64,000 nucleotides of DNA, taken from Candidatus Poribacteria bacterium. Its GTDB lineage: Bacteria; Poribacteria; WGA-4E; WGA-3G. Location: contig JAPPNJ010000001.1 of the NCBI GenBank assembly GCA_028818705.1, positions 124,001-188,000 of the forward strand. Direction: 5' to 3'. The translations under genes and the position numbers were made by a program. Shown here piece by piece: positions 17,059-26,195 of this stretch; position 1 is the stretch's first letter, and the number at the start of each line of letters is the position of its first letter. The notes beneath the pieces were generated by a model. That model was not told the DNA's origin. It was given only the letters and a program-made list of their open reading frames with translations, and searched no databases.

Positions 17059-17874
17059 ATGCTCGAAAAATTGATGAATATAGATCGGCGGATCGTCTTC
17101 ATTCTCGTCGCTCTGGCGGTTATCTTGCCAACATTGCTCCCCGTGAGCATGCCGATTTCGGTGTCGGAACCCACACAACAACTCTACGATTACATTGAAG
17201 CGATTCCGGCAGGTGGAACTGTAATGTTGGCTTTCGACTATGGTCCGTCTTCTTTAGCAGAGCTGAATCCGATGGCGCGAGCCATCTTGAAGCAGTGTTT
17301 TGCTAAAGATATAAGGGTCATCGCTCTTACGCTATATGCAGTCGGTACAACCATGGGAAGTACATTGATTCAAGAAGTCGTGGCAGAAACAGGCGCGGTT
17401 GACGGGGAGGACTACGTTTTCTTGGGGTATCGCCCTGGCATTGATTTAGTTATTCTCGGCATGGGAAAAGAGATCGCCAGTGTTTTTGATACGGATTTCA
17501 ATGGAAAACCGATCTCGGAAATTCCGCTGATGCAAAATGTCACCAACTACGATCAAATCGATCTCGTTGTTGACCTATCTGCTGGAAGTCTCACTGAGGC
17601 ATGGATTATTTTTGCGAATGTGCAATTCAATCAACAGATCGCAGCAGGCGTCACAGGCGTTATCATCTCACAGATGTATCCATATTTGCAAACAGGTCAA
17701 TTAGTAGGTCTGATTCCAGGAATTGCGGGGGCTGCGGAGTATGAACGTTTAATAGATGCGCCGGCAAAAGGGACACTATGGATCAACATTGAATCGTTTG
17801 TTCATCTATTAATTATAGGTTTAGTCGTTCTTGGGAATATAGCGTTCTTCATTCATCGAGGGAGAGAGGAGTAA
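17059..17874 (+). CDS. Membrane-anchored alpha/beta protein of unknown function
   Basis: A 271-residue protein with membrane spans at each end (about 11-33 and 245-263) around an alternating alpha/beta domain that may face outside. The domain has YDYIEAIPAGGTVMLAFDYG, LNPMARAILKQCFAKDIRVI and GYRPGIDLVILGMGKEIA. The fold pattern (repeated hydrophobic strand plus helix) is clear, but no catalytic motif is recognised. GGGGAGG precedes the ATG. Third gene of the tight four-gene operon. Confidence 0.7.
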   Translation: MLEKLMNIDRRIVFILVALAVILPTLLPVSMPISVSEPTQQLYDYIEAIPAGGTVMLAFDYGPSSLAELNPMARAILKQCFAKDIRVIALTLYAVGTTMGSTLIQEVVAETGAVDGEDYVFLGYRPGIDLVILGMGKEIASVFDTDFNGKPISEIPLMQNVTNYDQIDLVVDLSAGSLTEAWIIFANVQFNQQIAAGVTGVIISQMYPYLQTGQLVGLIPGIAGAAEYERLIDAPAKGTLWINIESFVHLLIIGLVVLGNIAFFIHRGREE

Positions 17875-17878
17875 ATTG

Positions 17879-18529
17879 ATGGAATTATTTGGCATCTGGA
17901 TTGCCGCATTTTTGACCCTCTGCATCTACAGTTTCCTGTACCGAGATAATCCTTTTTACCGGTTTGCGGAGCATCTCTTCGTAGGTGTATCGCTTGGATA
18001 CAGTATTGTGCTCGCGATTCACCAGGCTTTTATTCCCTTAGCGTGGCAACCTCTCTGGGCAGCGGTAACAGGGGAATCGCCTGGAGGTTTAATTAAATTA
18101 ATTCCGATAGGCATTGGCTTGTTTTTTCTCTCAGCATTGTCGCCGAGGCATACATGGATGATCCGGTATCCGACTGCCATCCTTATCGGTGTCGGCTCAG
18201 GTCTCGCAATTCCGAATTTTCTACGCGCCAACATTTTCGAGCAGACACGAGGAACGATCGAACCGTTTTCTGCTATTTCTGCGGGGACCCTTCCGGGTTT
18301 TGGAATCTTTGAAGCAGTCCTCATGGTTATCGGAGTGGTTTGCACACTTACCTACTTCTTCTTCTCGGTAGAACATCGAGGTCCCATCAATTGGGTCTCA
18401 AAGGTCGGTATCGCTTTTCTGATGATTGGGTTCGGCTCGGCATTTGGGAACACCGTTATGGGACGTGTTGCGTTGCTTATTCAACGCGTTGACTTTCTAC
18501 TGAACGATTGGATCGGTGCAATTTTTTGA
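17879..18529 (+). CDS. Polytopic membrane protein of unknown function
   Basis: A 216-residue membrane protein with about six to seven spans, including LFGIWIAAFLTLCIYSFLY at the start and EHLFVGVSLGYSIVLAIH next. It ends in a hydrophobic VDFLLNDWIGAIF. The ATG at 17879 has GAGAGGAG seven bases upstream; a TTG three bases earlier is a less likely start. Last of the four-gene membrane operon. No family recognised. Confidence 0.7.
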   Translation: MELFGIWIAAFLTLCIYSFLYRDNPFYRFAEHLFVGVSLGYSIVLAIHQAFIPLAWQPLWAAVTGESPGGLIKLIPIGIGLFFLSALSPRHTWMIRYPTAILIGVGSGLAIPNFLRANIFEQTRGTIEPFSAISAGTLPGFGIFEAVLMVIGVVCTLTYFFFSVEHRGPINWVSKVGIAFLMIGFGSAFGNTVMGRVALLIQRVDFLLNDWIGAIF

Positions 18530-18732
18530 TGACCTTGGCCCTCTGTCCTCCTGTCCTTCTGTCCATCTGGTAAGGCGGAATTGAGGGAGACAGGAATTAG
18601 CCAGCGCGCGTAAGCCCAAGCATCGCACCGGGCTGGATATACGGAATCGCGAGCGTGAAGAAACACCCAAGCAAAAACACTCGCTCCTACAGACAAAACC
18701 AGCCTTACCGAACCGCAAGGAAAATTAAAAAA

Positions 18733-19575
18733 ATGAAAATTGGATATAGTACATGGGGGATGCCCACTGTCCCTATAGACACCGCCGTTTCCCATATCGC
18801 GAAACTCGGATACGATGGACTTGAACTCACCATTATTCCGCGCTTTACGACCGAACTCAGCACGCTTGATGCTGCGGAACGGAAACGGATCGCCTCTCTT
18901 CTGAAAGAAAACAATTTGGCACTACCCGCAATCGCTGCACACTCGAGTCTACTGGAAACAGATCCAGACAGACATGATCAAAATATGTGGCGACTCAAAG
19001 GTGGTGTCGATCTGGCAGTTGAACTCGCACAAGGCGATGAACTGCCCGCAGTGAATACTACCCCCGGCGGAAAGCCAGAAGAGTGGGATGTGAAAAAAGA
19101 CTTCCTCACTGAACGGGTCGGAGAGCTCGTCGATTACGGTGCGTCGCGCGGTGTCACCATTGCTATGGAACCACACGTCGGGGCAATTATTGACACACCC
19201 GCGAAGGTGCTTGAGCTTCTGGAAATCGTCAACTCGCCATATCTCAAAGTTAACTTCGACATCAGCCACTTTGACATTATCGGCATGCCGACCGAAGAGA
19301 CAGTAGCAGCGTTAGCCCCAGTATCAGCACACACGCACGTTAAGGACCAACGCGGTACTGCGCCGGATCACGAGTTCCTTATTCCTGGTGAAGGTCCTTT
19401 TGATTATGTAGGATACCTCAAGGAAATGCAAGCACACGGTTATGACGGATTTATCACCGCTGAGGTGAGTTTTATGGTGCAGGCACGTGAAGATTACGAT
19501 CCACTCGCTGCCGCCACGCTTTCTTATGAAACACTGTCCCGCGCCTTCACGGAAGCAGGAATTGATAGAGGATAA
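18733..19575 (+). CDS. Sugar phosphate isomerase/epimerase-like TIM barrel
   Basis: A 280-residue AP-endonuclease-2-type barrel beginning MKIGYSTWGMPTV. The start at 18733 has AAGGA eleven bases upstream; the 26 codons in front of it derive from an intergenic CTCCTACAG repeat. Metal-site residues appear in AMEPHVGAI (E), NFDISHFDI (D, H), AHTHVKDQRG (H, D) and TAEVSF (E), the usual layout of the xylose-isomerase-like superfamily. Such enzymes in sugar-catabolic clusters isomerise or epimerise sugars or inositols. The sulfatase starts two bases downstream, so the pair may act on sulfated glycans. Confidence 0.85.
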   Translation: MKIGYSTWGMPTVPIDTAVSHIAKLGYDGLELTIIPRFTTELSTLDAAERKRIASLLKENNLALPAIAAHSSLLETDPDRHDQNMWRLKGGVDLAVELAQGDELPAVNTTPGGKPEEWDVKKDFLTERVGELVDYGASRGVTIAMEPHVGAIIDTPAKVLELLEIVNSPYLKVNFDISHFDIIGMPTEETVAALAPVSAHTHVKDQRGTAPDHEFLIPGEGPFDYVGYLKEMQAHGYDGFITAEVSFMVQAREDYDPLAAATLSYETLSRAFTEAGIDRG

Positions 19576-19577
19576 TT

Positions 19578-20960
19578 ATGGCGACCCCAAATATTCTTTT
19601 GCTTATGACAGATCAGCAGCGATGGGACGCCATGGGTTGCAGCGGTAATTGGCTACAGACACCAAATCTGGACCGCATTGCGAGTGAGGGAATCCGATTT
19701 ACTAATTGTGTTACAACATCTCCGGTTTGTATCCCGACGCGGCTCAGTCTGGCAACCGGTTTGTATCCGCACAACACCGGGGTCTGGAATAACATGAACC
19801 ATCAGATGCCTGCGGAAACGCCGACATGGATGCAAGCGGTGCGCGACGCTGGGTATCGGACGAGCTTGTTCGGTAAAACGCATCTCCATCCACACAGCGG
19901 TGACCTGCGAGAACGTGAAGGATTAATGAATTCTTACGGACTGGACGATGTAAACGAGATCGGGGGACCCCGGGCAAGTGCGAATGTCTTGTCGCACATG
20001 ACTGCAGAGTGGGAAACGAAAGGATTATGGGATGCCTATCGGGCTGATTATCGCGAACGTTTCAGTACGAAACCACATCTTGTGCGTCCATCCACACTGG
20101 AACTTGAAGACTACGCCGATGTTTATGTCGGACAACAAGCAAAACAATATTTACAAAACTACGATCGGGCAGAGCCGTGGTGCTGCTGGGTGAGTTTTGG
20201 TGGACCACACGAACCGTGGGATACACCGGAACCCTACGCCAGTATGTATGACCCGGAAGACATGCCATCTGCTATTCCGCGCCCGGTTGTTGGGGAGCGT
20301 CCGCGTGGACACTTAGACAACCTTATGGAGCGAGTGAATCCAACGTTTGAACCCGGTGAAATTGGAAGGTTGCGCGCTAATTACGCAGGCAACGTCACGC
20401 TCATTGATGATCAGATCGGAGAGATTCTCGACGCAATCGAGACACGCGGTGAACTCGAAAACACGGTCATCGTCCATACCTCCGACCATGGGGAAATGAA
20501 CGGGGACTACGGACTCATCTACAAAAGCAACTTCCTCAATGGTGCGGTCAGGATACCGATGCTTGTGCGAACACCTAACAGCCCTAACGCTGGCACTATT
20601 TGTGAGCGTCCAACTGAATGGATCGACATCGGTCCGACACTTGTCGAGTTGATAGGCGGCGAATTGCAACATCGTCAATTTGGAAAATCGTTGTGTCTGG
20701 TGTTAGCAGATCCTGAAGCGACACATCGTGATTTTGCAATCTCTGAGATAGAAGGCGAAATCATGTTGTTAAATCAGGAGTGGAAAGCTGCGCTCAACGC
20801 GGATGGTGAAGTCTATCTTCTGTTCAACGTACAAAACGATCCGAATGAGACCCATAACCTCGCTGGTCAACCTGAGGTCGCGGATGTTGAAACGGCATTG
20901 CGCCTGCAAATTTTAGAGAGGCTTATGCAGACGCAACTAAAAGAACTGTTTCGGCAATGA
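19578..20960 (+). CDS. Arylsulfatase-type sulfatase
   Basis: A 460-residue sulfatase starting NILLLMTDQQRWDAMGC. Metal ligands are D12 and Q13. The active-site motif VCIPTRLSLATG gives C51-x-P-x-R, the cysteine that is oxidised to formylglycine. GKTHLHP, HTSDHGEMNGDYGL and YKSNFLNGAVRIPM are the other family blocks. There is no obvious signal peptide, so it may be cytoplasmic. It hydrolyses sulfate esters, plausibly from marine polysaccharides. It forms a two-gene unit with the TIM-barrel isomerase. No sulfatase-maturase gene is seen here. Confidence 0.93.
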   Translation: MATPNILLLMTDQQRWDAMGCSGNWLQTPNLDRIASEGIRFTNCVTTSPVCIPTRLSLATGLYPHNTGVWNNMNHQMPAETPTWMQAVRDAGYRTSLFGKTHLHPHSGDLREREGLMNSYGLDDVNEIGGPRASANVLSHMTAEWETKGLWDAYRADYRERFSTKPHLVRPSTLELEDYADVYVGQQAKQYLQNYDRAEPWCCWVSFGGPHEPWDTPEPYASMYDPEDMPSAIPRPVVGERPRGHLDNLMERVNPTFEPGEIGRLRANYAGNVTLIDDQIGEILDAIETRGELENTVIVHTSDHGEMNGDYGLIYKSNFLNGAVRIPMLVRTPNSPNAGTICERPTEWIDIGPTLVELIGGELQHRQFGKSLCLVLADPEATHRDFAISEIEGEIMLLNQEWKAALNADGEVYLLFNVQNDPNETHNLAGQPEVADVETALRLQILERLMQTQLKELFRQ

Positions 20961-21046
20961 AGGTACATTTGAGCACCAAAGGTTTAATCTGGAGCGATTT
21001 AGTTTGCGGAAAAGTGAGAACTGAAATCACCCCGCCAAAAAATATA

Positions 21047-22987
21047 TTACCCTTCCGTTTGTTCCTTAAAGCGGTTCGCTTTACGTACAAGGCTGAGCAA
21101 CTCCTCGTTCCTTACGCCGTGTGTCCGAGTTTTCGCGTTGATATGCGGGACTACCTCTTCAAGCGTCTCACGTACAATTTCTAAACTTCCTTTTTGTGCC
21201 CAGAAACTGCCTCGTAAAATTTCGGCGAACTCAGCGACAGAAGCAGCGAGTTGGAATGCCGGTGTTGTCTCTTCAAATGAACCTTTTAGGGCATCTGTGA
21301 AGATCGATTCGTTCACTTCTGTTACATTTCCTGTGTCTGGATCCTCATGCCGGATAGAGACTGTCGCGAGTTTACCGTCAGCATTTTCGTGGAGCTTAAT
21401 TTCATAGAGTGCTGTGACACTATGTCCCGCACCGACTTCGCCAGCATCTACAGTGTCATTACGGAAGTCCTCATGCGCGAGCCTCCGATTTTCATACCCC
21501 AATAGCCGAAACCGGCTGACAGTTTCTGGGTTAAACTCGACTTGAATTTTGGCATCTTTCGCAATAACTTGGAGTGTGCCTGTCAGGTTCTCCACAAAAA
21601 CCCGTTTTGCTTCATTCAGCGTATCAACATAGGTATAACTACCATTACCGTTGTTTGCGAGCTGCTCCATGAGGACATCGTTGTAATTCCCCATCCCGAA
21701 ACCAACTGTTGTTAGTGTGATGCCTTCCTCAACATAGGTGCGGATTTCTTTGAGAATGGCATCGGAACAGGTTTGTCCGACGTTGGCAACACCATCTGAA
21801 CACAAAATCACGCGGTTGATGTAATCAGGTTTCAAATTCCGGAAGGCGAGTTTATATCCGCTCCGGAGTCCTGCCTCTGCATTAGTTGCTCCTTCTGTAG
21901 CAAGGGAGCGGATTGCAGTTAAGATGTGTTCCTGATTCACTATGCTGGTATGTGGCAGGACGACGCGAGCATTGGAACCGTAAACGACAATGCCTACCTT
22001 GTCCTCAGGACGGAGCTGTTCCACCAGAAGTGTTAGTGCCTGCTTTACCAACTCCAACCGATTTTCCATATCCATTGAGCCGGAGACATCAATTACAAAA
22101 GTAAGTATTGCATTCTTTCGGTCAGTGTCTGGAATGACGCGCCCCTGAATACCGATTCGCAGTAATTGAAGCCGTTTACCTTCACCAAATTGCGAAGGCG
22201 CACCCTCAAGATGAACAGCGAATGCCTCGTTTGTTGGTGGTGTGTAATTGTAATCAAATGCGTTAACAAATTCTTCGACGCGGACGGCTTCTGGCGGCGG
22301 AAGAAGTCCATCTCGAAGGAAACGCCGCATGACCGTATATGAAGCAGTATCTACATCCATGCCAAACGTCGAAAACGCATCATCTTCTGTATCGATAAAC
22401 GGATTGGTACCAGAATTCTTAAAAAATACATCACTATAGATAGTCCCGTTTGGTGGACTCAGGACTTGAGGTTGGCGGACGCTTGACCGAACAGCGACTG
22501 GTGCGTTAGCGGTTGGGACGTTATAGGCAGCACCATCTGGCGAGTTCAATGTTTGATTTTGAAGTCCTGACGCACCGGCATTTTCAATCATTGCGAGTCC
22601 AGGTGGACGTTCAAAAGCGACTTTCACCTGCCTGACACTGCTTGCAACACCACGATCGATGTTAGCCGGTCCAGCGGAGGGCGCAGTTGCGACGGGTGCG
22701 GGAAACGCTAAGGCACCGGGAGCATCCGAAACAGGTCGGTTCTCGTGTGTTACAACTGTTGGCACGGGTGCGTTTAATGTAACCGCTTTCGGTATGATAA
22801 CGCGGGTATTTTTGGGCACTTTGCGGGTTCCAGGGCGCAATGGAACCGACTCATACAACAACTCTAATCCTGGAATATCATCAGAGTAGTAGGTTGACAC
22901 ACTAAATGGACTCTCTACGATAAGCATAAAGATGAAGTGAAGTGCTACTGAAATGAGAAGTGCACTTAAAAGCTTTTTGATACGCAT
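21047..22987 (-). CDS. Membrane-anchored VWA-domain protein (YfbK-like)
   Basis: A 646-residue protein with an N-terminal membrane anchor (about 8-26), a proline/alanine-rich linker to about 200, and a conserved entry segment FSTFGMDVDTASYTVMRRFL. A von Willebrand A domain follows, with MIDAS DVSGSMDMENRLELVK (about 299) plus the threonine/aspartate partners in TEGATNAEAG and CSDGVANVG. The C-terminal 170 residues match the DUF3520 region found with these domains. The fold binds a metal and mediates protein contacts, and its partner is not visible here. GGAGG lies before the ATG. Length and order agree with the YfbK family. Confidence 0.88.
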   Translation of the reverse strand: MRIKKLLSALLISVALHFIFMLIVESPFSVSTYYSDDIPGLELLYESVPLRPGTRKVPKNTRVIIPKAVTLNAPVPTVVTHENRPVSDAPGALAFPAPVATAPSAGPANIDRGVASSVRQVKVAFERPPGLAMIENAGASGLQNQTLNSPDGAAYNVPTANAPVAVRSSVRQPQVLSPPNGTIYSDVFFKNSGTNPFIDTEDDAFSTFGMDVDTASYTVMRRFLRDGLLPPPEAVRVEEFVNAFDYNYTPPTNEAFAVHLEGAPSQFGEGKRLQLLRIGIQGRVIPDTDRKNAILTFVIDVSGSMDMENRLELVKQALTLLVEQLRPEDKVGIVVYGSNARVVLPHTSIVNQEHILTAIRSLATEGATNAEAGLRSGYKLAFRNLKPDYINRVILCSDGVANVGQTCSDAILKEIRTYVEEGITLTTVGFGMGNYNDVLMEQLANNGNGSYTYVDTLNEAKRVFVENLTGTLQVIAKDAKIQVEFNPETVSRFRLLGYENRRLAHEDFRNDTVDAGEVGAGHSVTALYEIKLHENADGKLATVSIRHEDPDTGNVTEVNESIFTDALKGSFEETTPAFQLAASVAEFAEILRGSFWAQKGSLEIVRETLEEVVPHINAKTRTHGVRNEELLSLVRKANRFKEQTEG

Positions 22988-23378
22988 TTCTTATACCTCC
23001 AACAAGCGCTTAGTGATGATATGAAAACTTTACCATATTCTACGAGTGTTGTATGGTATATGAGCAATTTGCGTGCCATTCTCTAAGACGACCAATATGG
23101 ACGCATTTGCAGCAATTACTGTGGTAAACTGCACAAAGTCGTGCAAACCGATTCGGGCACTGCACAAAATGGGACAGGGCAGCGAAAGATAAATAGGTAT
23201 GCGCGAGCGAACCTTACAGTCAGTTTGTTCGCTCGTGAGAATCGCAATACTGTTTCTTAGGATGTGCTCCCTATCGCGGATGAGAAAATGGTCCGGCTCA
23301 GTAGGTTGAGTAAGGTTGAATTTCGCTTTACGAAAAGCGGGCGGATACTGTAGTCCGCCCGTGCAAAGCGTCAGTAGA
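22988..23378. other. Gene-free spacer with three strong hairpins
   Basis: It contains CGAGCGAAC/GTTCGCTCG (23204-23212 and 23227-23235), CGCTTT/AAAGCG (23324-23329 and 23334-23339) and GGGCGGA/TCCGCCC (23339-23345 and 23354-23360). One ORF across it (23030-23431, minus) runs through these palindromes and is not considered coding. Confidence 0.6.
23324..23360 (-). terminator. Hairpin pair downstream of the SDR gene
   Basis: GGGCGGA-TACTGTAG-TCCGCCC lies 19 bases past the SDR stop, immediately followed on the minus strand by GCTTTTCG and a second small stem. It is plausible as a terminator, but the T run is short. It may instead be a dispersed palindromic repeat used as one. Confidence 0.4.
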
Positions 23379-24092
23379 TTAGGCTCTGCCATAAACAGGG
23401 ATAGCAGCACCGTTGATGACAGAGGCATCATCAGAGGTTAGGAAGCAGATTACCTTGGCGACATCGGCGGGAGCTACCCATCGGTCGTGTTCTTCGTCTG
23501 GCATAGCCTCACGATTCATAGGCGTATCCATTACACTCGGCATGATGGCATTGACATTGACGCCTGAATCCATCACTTCGGCTGCCAATGATTCTGTCAA
23601 GGTGCGGACCCCGCCTTTAGAGACACAATAGGCACTCAAACCCGCCTCGCCTTTTAATCCTGCGCGCGCAGAGACGTTAATGACCTTCCCATAACCTTGT
23701 GCCGTCATGTGTGGAATTGCCGTCTTGCAGCAGAGAAAGACTGATTTGAGATTGAGGTTCATCATGAAATCCCATCTGTCCTCTTCAAGCTCTGCTGCTG
23801 GAATCCCACCGACAAATCCGCCAACAATATTCACCAAGACATCCAAGCGACCAAATTTTGATAAGAATTCCTGAATAGTTTTCTGGACCTCGGTTTCCTC
23901 GGTAACGTTCGCGAAGAGGAAGGTAACATCTTCAATGAGTTCAGGGTTGAATTCTTTAAAGCGTTCAACTTCGTTGTCAAAGAGATACGTGACAGCGACG
24001 TTATCACCCTGAGCGAGGTAGGCTTTGGTGACAGCACTGCCTAATATACCGGTGCCGCCCGTAATGAGGACGTTGCGGTTCTGATTTGTCAT
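23379..24092 (-). CDS. Short-chain dehydrogenase/reductase (SDR)
   Basis: A 237-residue Rossmann enzyme. NAD(P) motif TGGTGILG (11-18), NIVGG in place of the usual NNAGG (88-92), catalytic S141 and Y155-x-x-x-K159 (YCVSK). The start at 24092 (MTNQNRN) has GGAGAA eight bases upstream; the ATG at 24107 lies in front of that site. C-terminal INGAAIPVYGRA is the usual substrate-loop end. It oxidises or reduces an alcohol/carbonyl with a nicotinamide cofactor; the substrate is unknown. Confidence 0.92.
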   Translation of the reverse strand: MTNQNRNVLITGGTGILGSAVTKAYLAQGDNVAVTYLFDNEVERFKEFNPELIEDVTFLFANVTEETEVQKTIQEFLSKFGRLDVLVNIVGGFVGGIPAAELEEDRWDFMMNLNLKSVFLCCKTAIPHMTAQGYGKVINVSARAGLKGEAGLSAYCVSKGGVRTLTESLAAEVMDSGVNVNAIMPSVMDTPMNREAMPDEEHDRWVAPADVAKVICFLTSDDASVINGAAIPVYGRA

Positions 24093-24217
24093 TTTTATAT
24101 TCTCCATTTGGTTTAATCATTGTGTATATGTTGTGTACATATAGTAGATTTTATAATTATTGATACAATGTGAACCGACTAAGTCGGAAAACTCCGCCTA
24201 TCATTCTTTGGAAAAAC

Positions 24218-25132
24218 TTAAAGTCTCCAAAGGTCGTGAAGTATAAATGTATCAAAAGTCTTGACCTTCTGTTGAAATCTTGCTTCATTCGCAACTACAG
24301 GAGGATCAAGATAATAAAGTGGTAAATCTCCAAAAACATGACAAAACACCATGTAGATATCTGAAGAAAATGTGGAACTGATCCCATCCCTGCCCTTCCT
24401 TTGGATATCATTGTGATACATGGCAATATAATTCACGCGCTGGATTTCAAGGATTTTTTCAAGTACAAAACGATCAACAAATACAAGTTTCATTCTATCT
24501 TTACTTGAGGTTTTAATAGATAACAGGGTATCCTTAGAATTTATCTGAGAACGAGATGAGTGAAGTGGGCCTTGAGCATTCATGATAACATCTATAGGAA
24601 CATTATAAGGGACATTAAGAGAAACATTTTCTACCCTGAAGGTGAAAGCATCATTAGCAATGCCTAAATCTGATAGAAGGGCTTTAACAAAATCTTCAAA
24701 ACGTTGACCGAAATTCTTTCTCGCAGTCTGTGAATTAGGGGCAAGATCTAAAATACAACCTATTGATTGAACTGCAGTGTAGAGAAGTTTGACTATCGAG
24801 TTTCCATCAGCAAACCGTCTTAACCGATGAGGTAAAGAATCCAAATTACCATGAGAGCTTTGCAGCCTTTTAATTAAATTTTGAAATTGATTCCTGTACA
24901 ACTCAAACTCGGCAACATTCCGAACAAAGAGATTCTCGTTGATAGGTCGTAAATAACGGGATCCTTCCTGTGAAATAGGAATAACATAGTGCTGATATCT
25001 GAAACTATTTACAGGAACAGATTCCGTCGTTTCTAAAATAGGCGAAAGACAAGCTTGCCCCAGTTCAAGAAAACTATCAAGAGATTGAATCTGTTGGCAG
25101 GCCTGGTGTATTAACTCATTCGTTTCTCTCAT
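24218..25132 (-). CDS. Putative type II restriction endonuclease
   Basis: A 304-residue protein whose start overlaps the methyltransferase gene by 17 bases. I do not recognise its specificity. A helical first half leads to a PD-(D/E)XK-like core: E146 in FGQRFEDFVKALL, D181 in NVPIDVIMN and K207 in LLSIKTSSKDR. The KT-x-x-KDR segment is typical of type II endonuclease active sites. The position two before lysine is serine, as in enzymes with a displaced acidic residue, so E146 may complete the site. Coupling with a DNA methyltransferase is the main reason for the call. The pair is AT-richer by eye than its neighbours, suggesting transfer. Confidence 0.75.
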   Translation of the reverse strand: MRETNELIHQACQQIQSLDSFLELGQACLSPILETTESVPVNSFRYQHYVIPISQEGSRYLRPINENLFVRNVAEFELYRNQFQNLIKRLQSSHGNLDSLPHRLRRFADGNSIVKLLYTAVQSIGCILDLAPNSQTARKNFGQRFEDFVKALLSDLGIANDAFTFRVENVSLNVPYNVPIDVIMNAQGPLHSSRSQINSKDTLLSIKTSSKDRMKLVFVDRFVLEKILEIQRVNYIAMYHNDIQRKGRDGISSTFSSDIYMVFCHVFGDLPLYYLDPPVVANEARFQQKVKTFDTFILHDLWRL

Positions 25133-26036
25133 GGAATAAAAACGTCTGTTCTACAGTTTCATCCTCTGGATTTTTATCTTCCCCACTACGTAGTTTTTCA
25201 CGACGTTTCATAAGCTGTTCGGCATTCATAGTGGTCCTATCTGAAGTAAACTGTTCGGGATACTGTAGCCGCTCCTTGATGATATTACAATAATCCTTGT
25301 CTATTTCAGAGCCATACCACCTACGATTGTATTGCTCACAAATCACATAGGTTGTTCCTGATCCACCAAATGGGTCAATAACTAAGTCTTCTTCATTACT
25401 AGAAGCTAGAACAAATTTTCGGATTAGTTCCAGTGGTTTCTGGGTGGGATGAGTTGTTTTTTCATTAGTTGTATTACAAAGCGTAGGCATTTCAATTACA
25501 TCCCTGGGTTTCGCACCAAGAGGATTTGGAGTCCAAGTATATTGCTTTCCATTTCCATACTGAGATGTTACAGCCTGCGGGTGATCGCGGTATTTTAATG
25601 TATGTTTATTGTAAGGAATTCGGATAGCATCAATGTTAAAAGTAAATTTCTTGCCCTTACGCAAGTGAATAATACTTTCATGAGACCGCCCCCAATCTTT
25701 TCCTAGATTGGCCTTATTACGGTAATACCAAGTCAGCCATTTACAATCTACAAACATCGAGGACGCTGCTACTTTAATATGGGCAAGAATTTCTGGAAAT
25801 CCCATAATATACATTGTCCCCGTATCAGACAAAATTCTATGAGCTTCCTTAATCCATGACATACACCATTCCAAATACCGCTGTTGAGATTCAAACGTAT
25901 CCCACTCAGCTTTTTTTATGTTATAAGGGGGATCAGCGAAAAACATATTCGCTTCTCCACTAGGGCGTGTTTTAAGCCATGAGACACAATCCTCTCGGTA
26001 TAGTTTGCCAAGTTTTGTTTCAAAAAAGCACTGCAT
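25116..26036 (-). CDS. Beta-class DNA methyltransferase (probably N6-adenine)
   Basis: A 306-residue methyltransferase. Catalytic motif IV DPPYNI (35-40) precedes the AdoMet motif I DPFGGSGTT (221-229), with HPTQKPLELI (motif X) just before it. That order defines the beta class, and DPPY favours N6-adenine over N4-cytosine. The variable region between, about 90-180, would read the target site. It protects DNA from the endonuclease encoded immediately downstream. AGAGGAGAA lies ten bases before the ATG. The charged C-terminal tail (about 255-306) is longer than the minimal fold. Confidence 0.92.
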   Translation of the reverse strand: MQCFFETKLGKLYREDCVSWLKTRPSGEANMFFADPPYNIKKAEWDTFESQQRYLEWCMSWIKEAHRILSDTGTMYIMGFPEILAHIKVAASSMFVDCKWLTWYYRNKANLGKDWGRSHESIIHLRKGKKFTFNIDAIRIPYNKHTLKYRDHPQAVTSQYGNGKQYTWTPNPLGAKPRDVIEMPTLCNTTNEKTTHPTQKPLELIRKFVLASSNEEDLVIDPFGGSGTTYVICEQYNRRWYGSEIDKDYCNIIKERLQYPEQFTSDRTTMNAEQLMKRREKLRSGEDKNPEDETVEQTFLFHERNE

Positions 26037-26077
26037 ATTAGAGATGTTCTCCTCTTTTCATTTAACAATGATTCTTA

Positions 26078-26125
26078 GCCTAATTTTGTTTTAGGCAGTA
26101 TACCCGCTATTTTTGTGCATGTCAA
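26078..26125 (-). promoter_or_regulatory. Consensus promoter and start-site palindrome of the R-M pair
   Basis: On the minus strand, TTGACA (26125-26120), a 17-base spacer and TATACT (26102-26097) form a near-perfect sigma70 promoter. Directly after the -10 box is GCCTAA-AACAAAA-TTAGGC (26096-26078), a 6+6 inverted repeat over the expected start site. This is a likely operator or an RNA 5' hairpin. Confidence 0.7.
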
Positions 26126-26195
26126 GTTTTTTCAAAACCACGCACCAGACATAGTTTCAAACTGAAAACCTCTGACTTAGAACACTCTCACGCTT

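Noticed and set aside
23030..23431. 133-codon minus frame overlapping the SDR gene end
   Set aside because: It runs through three palindromes and overlaps the certain SDR gene in another phase.
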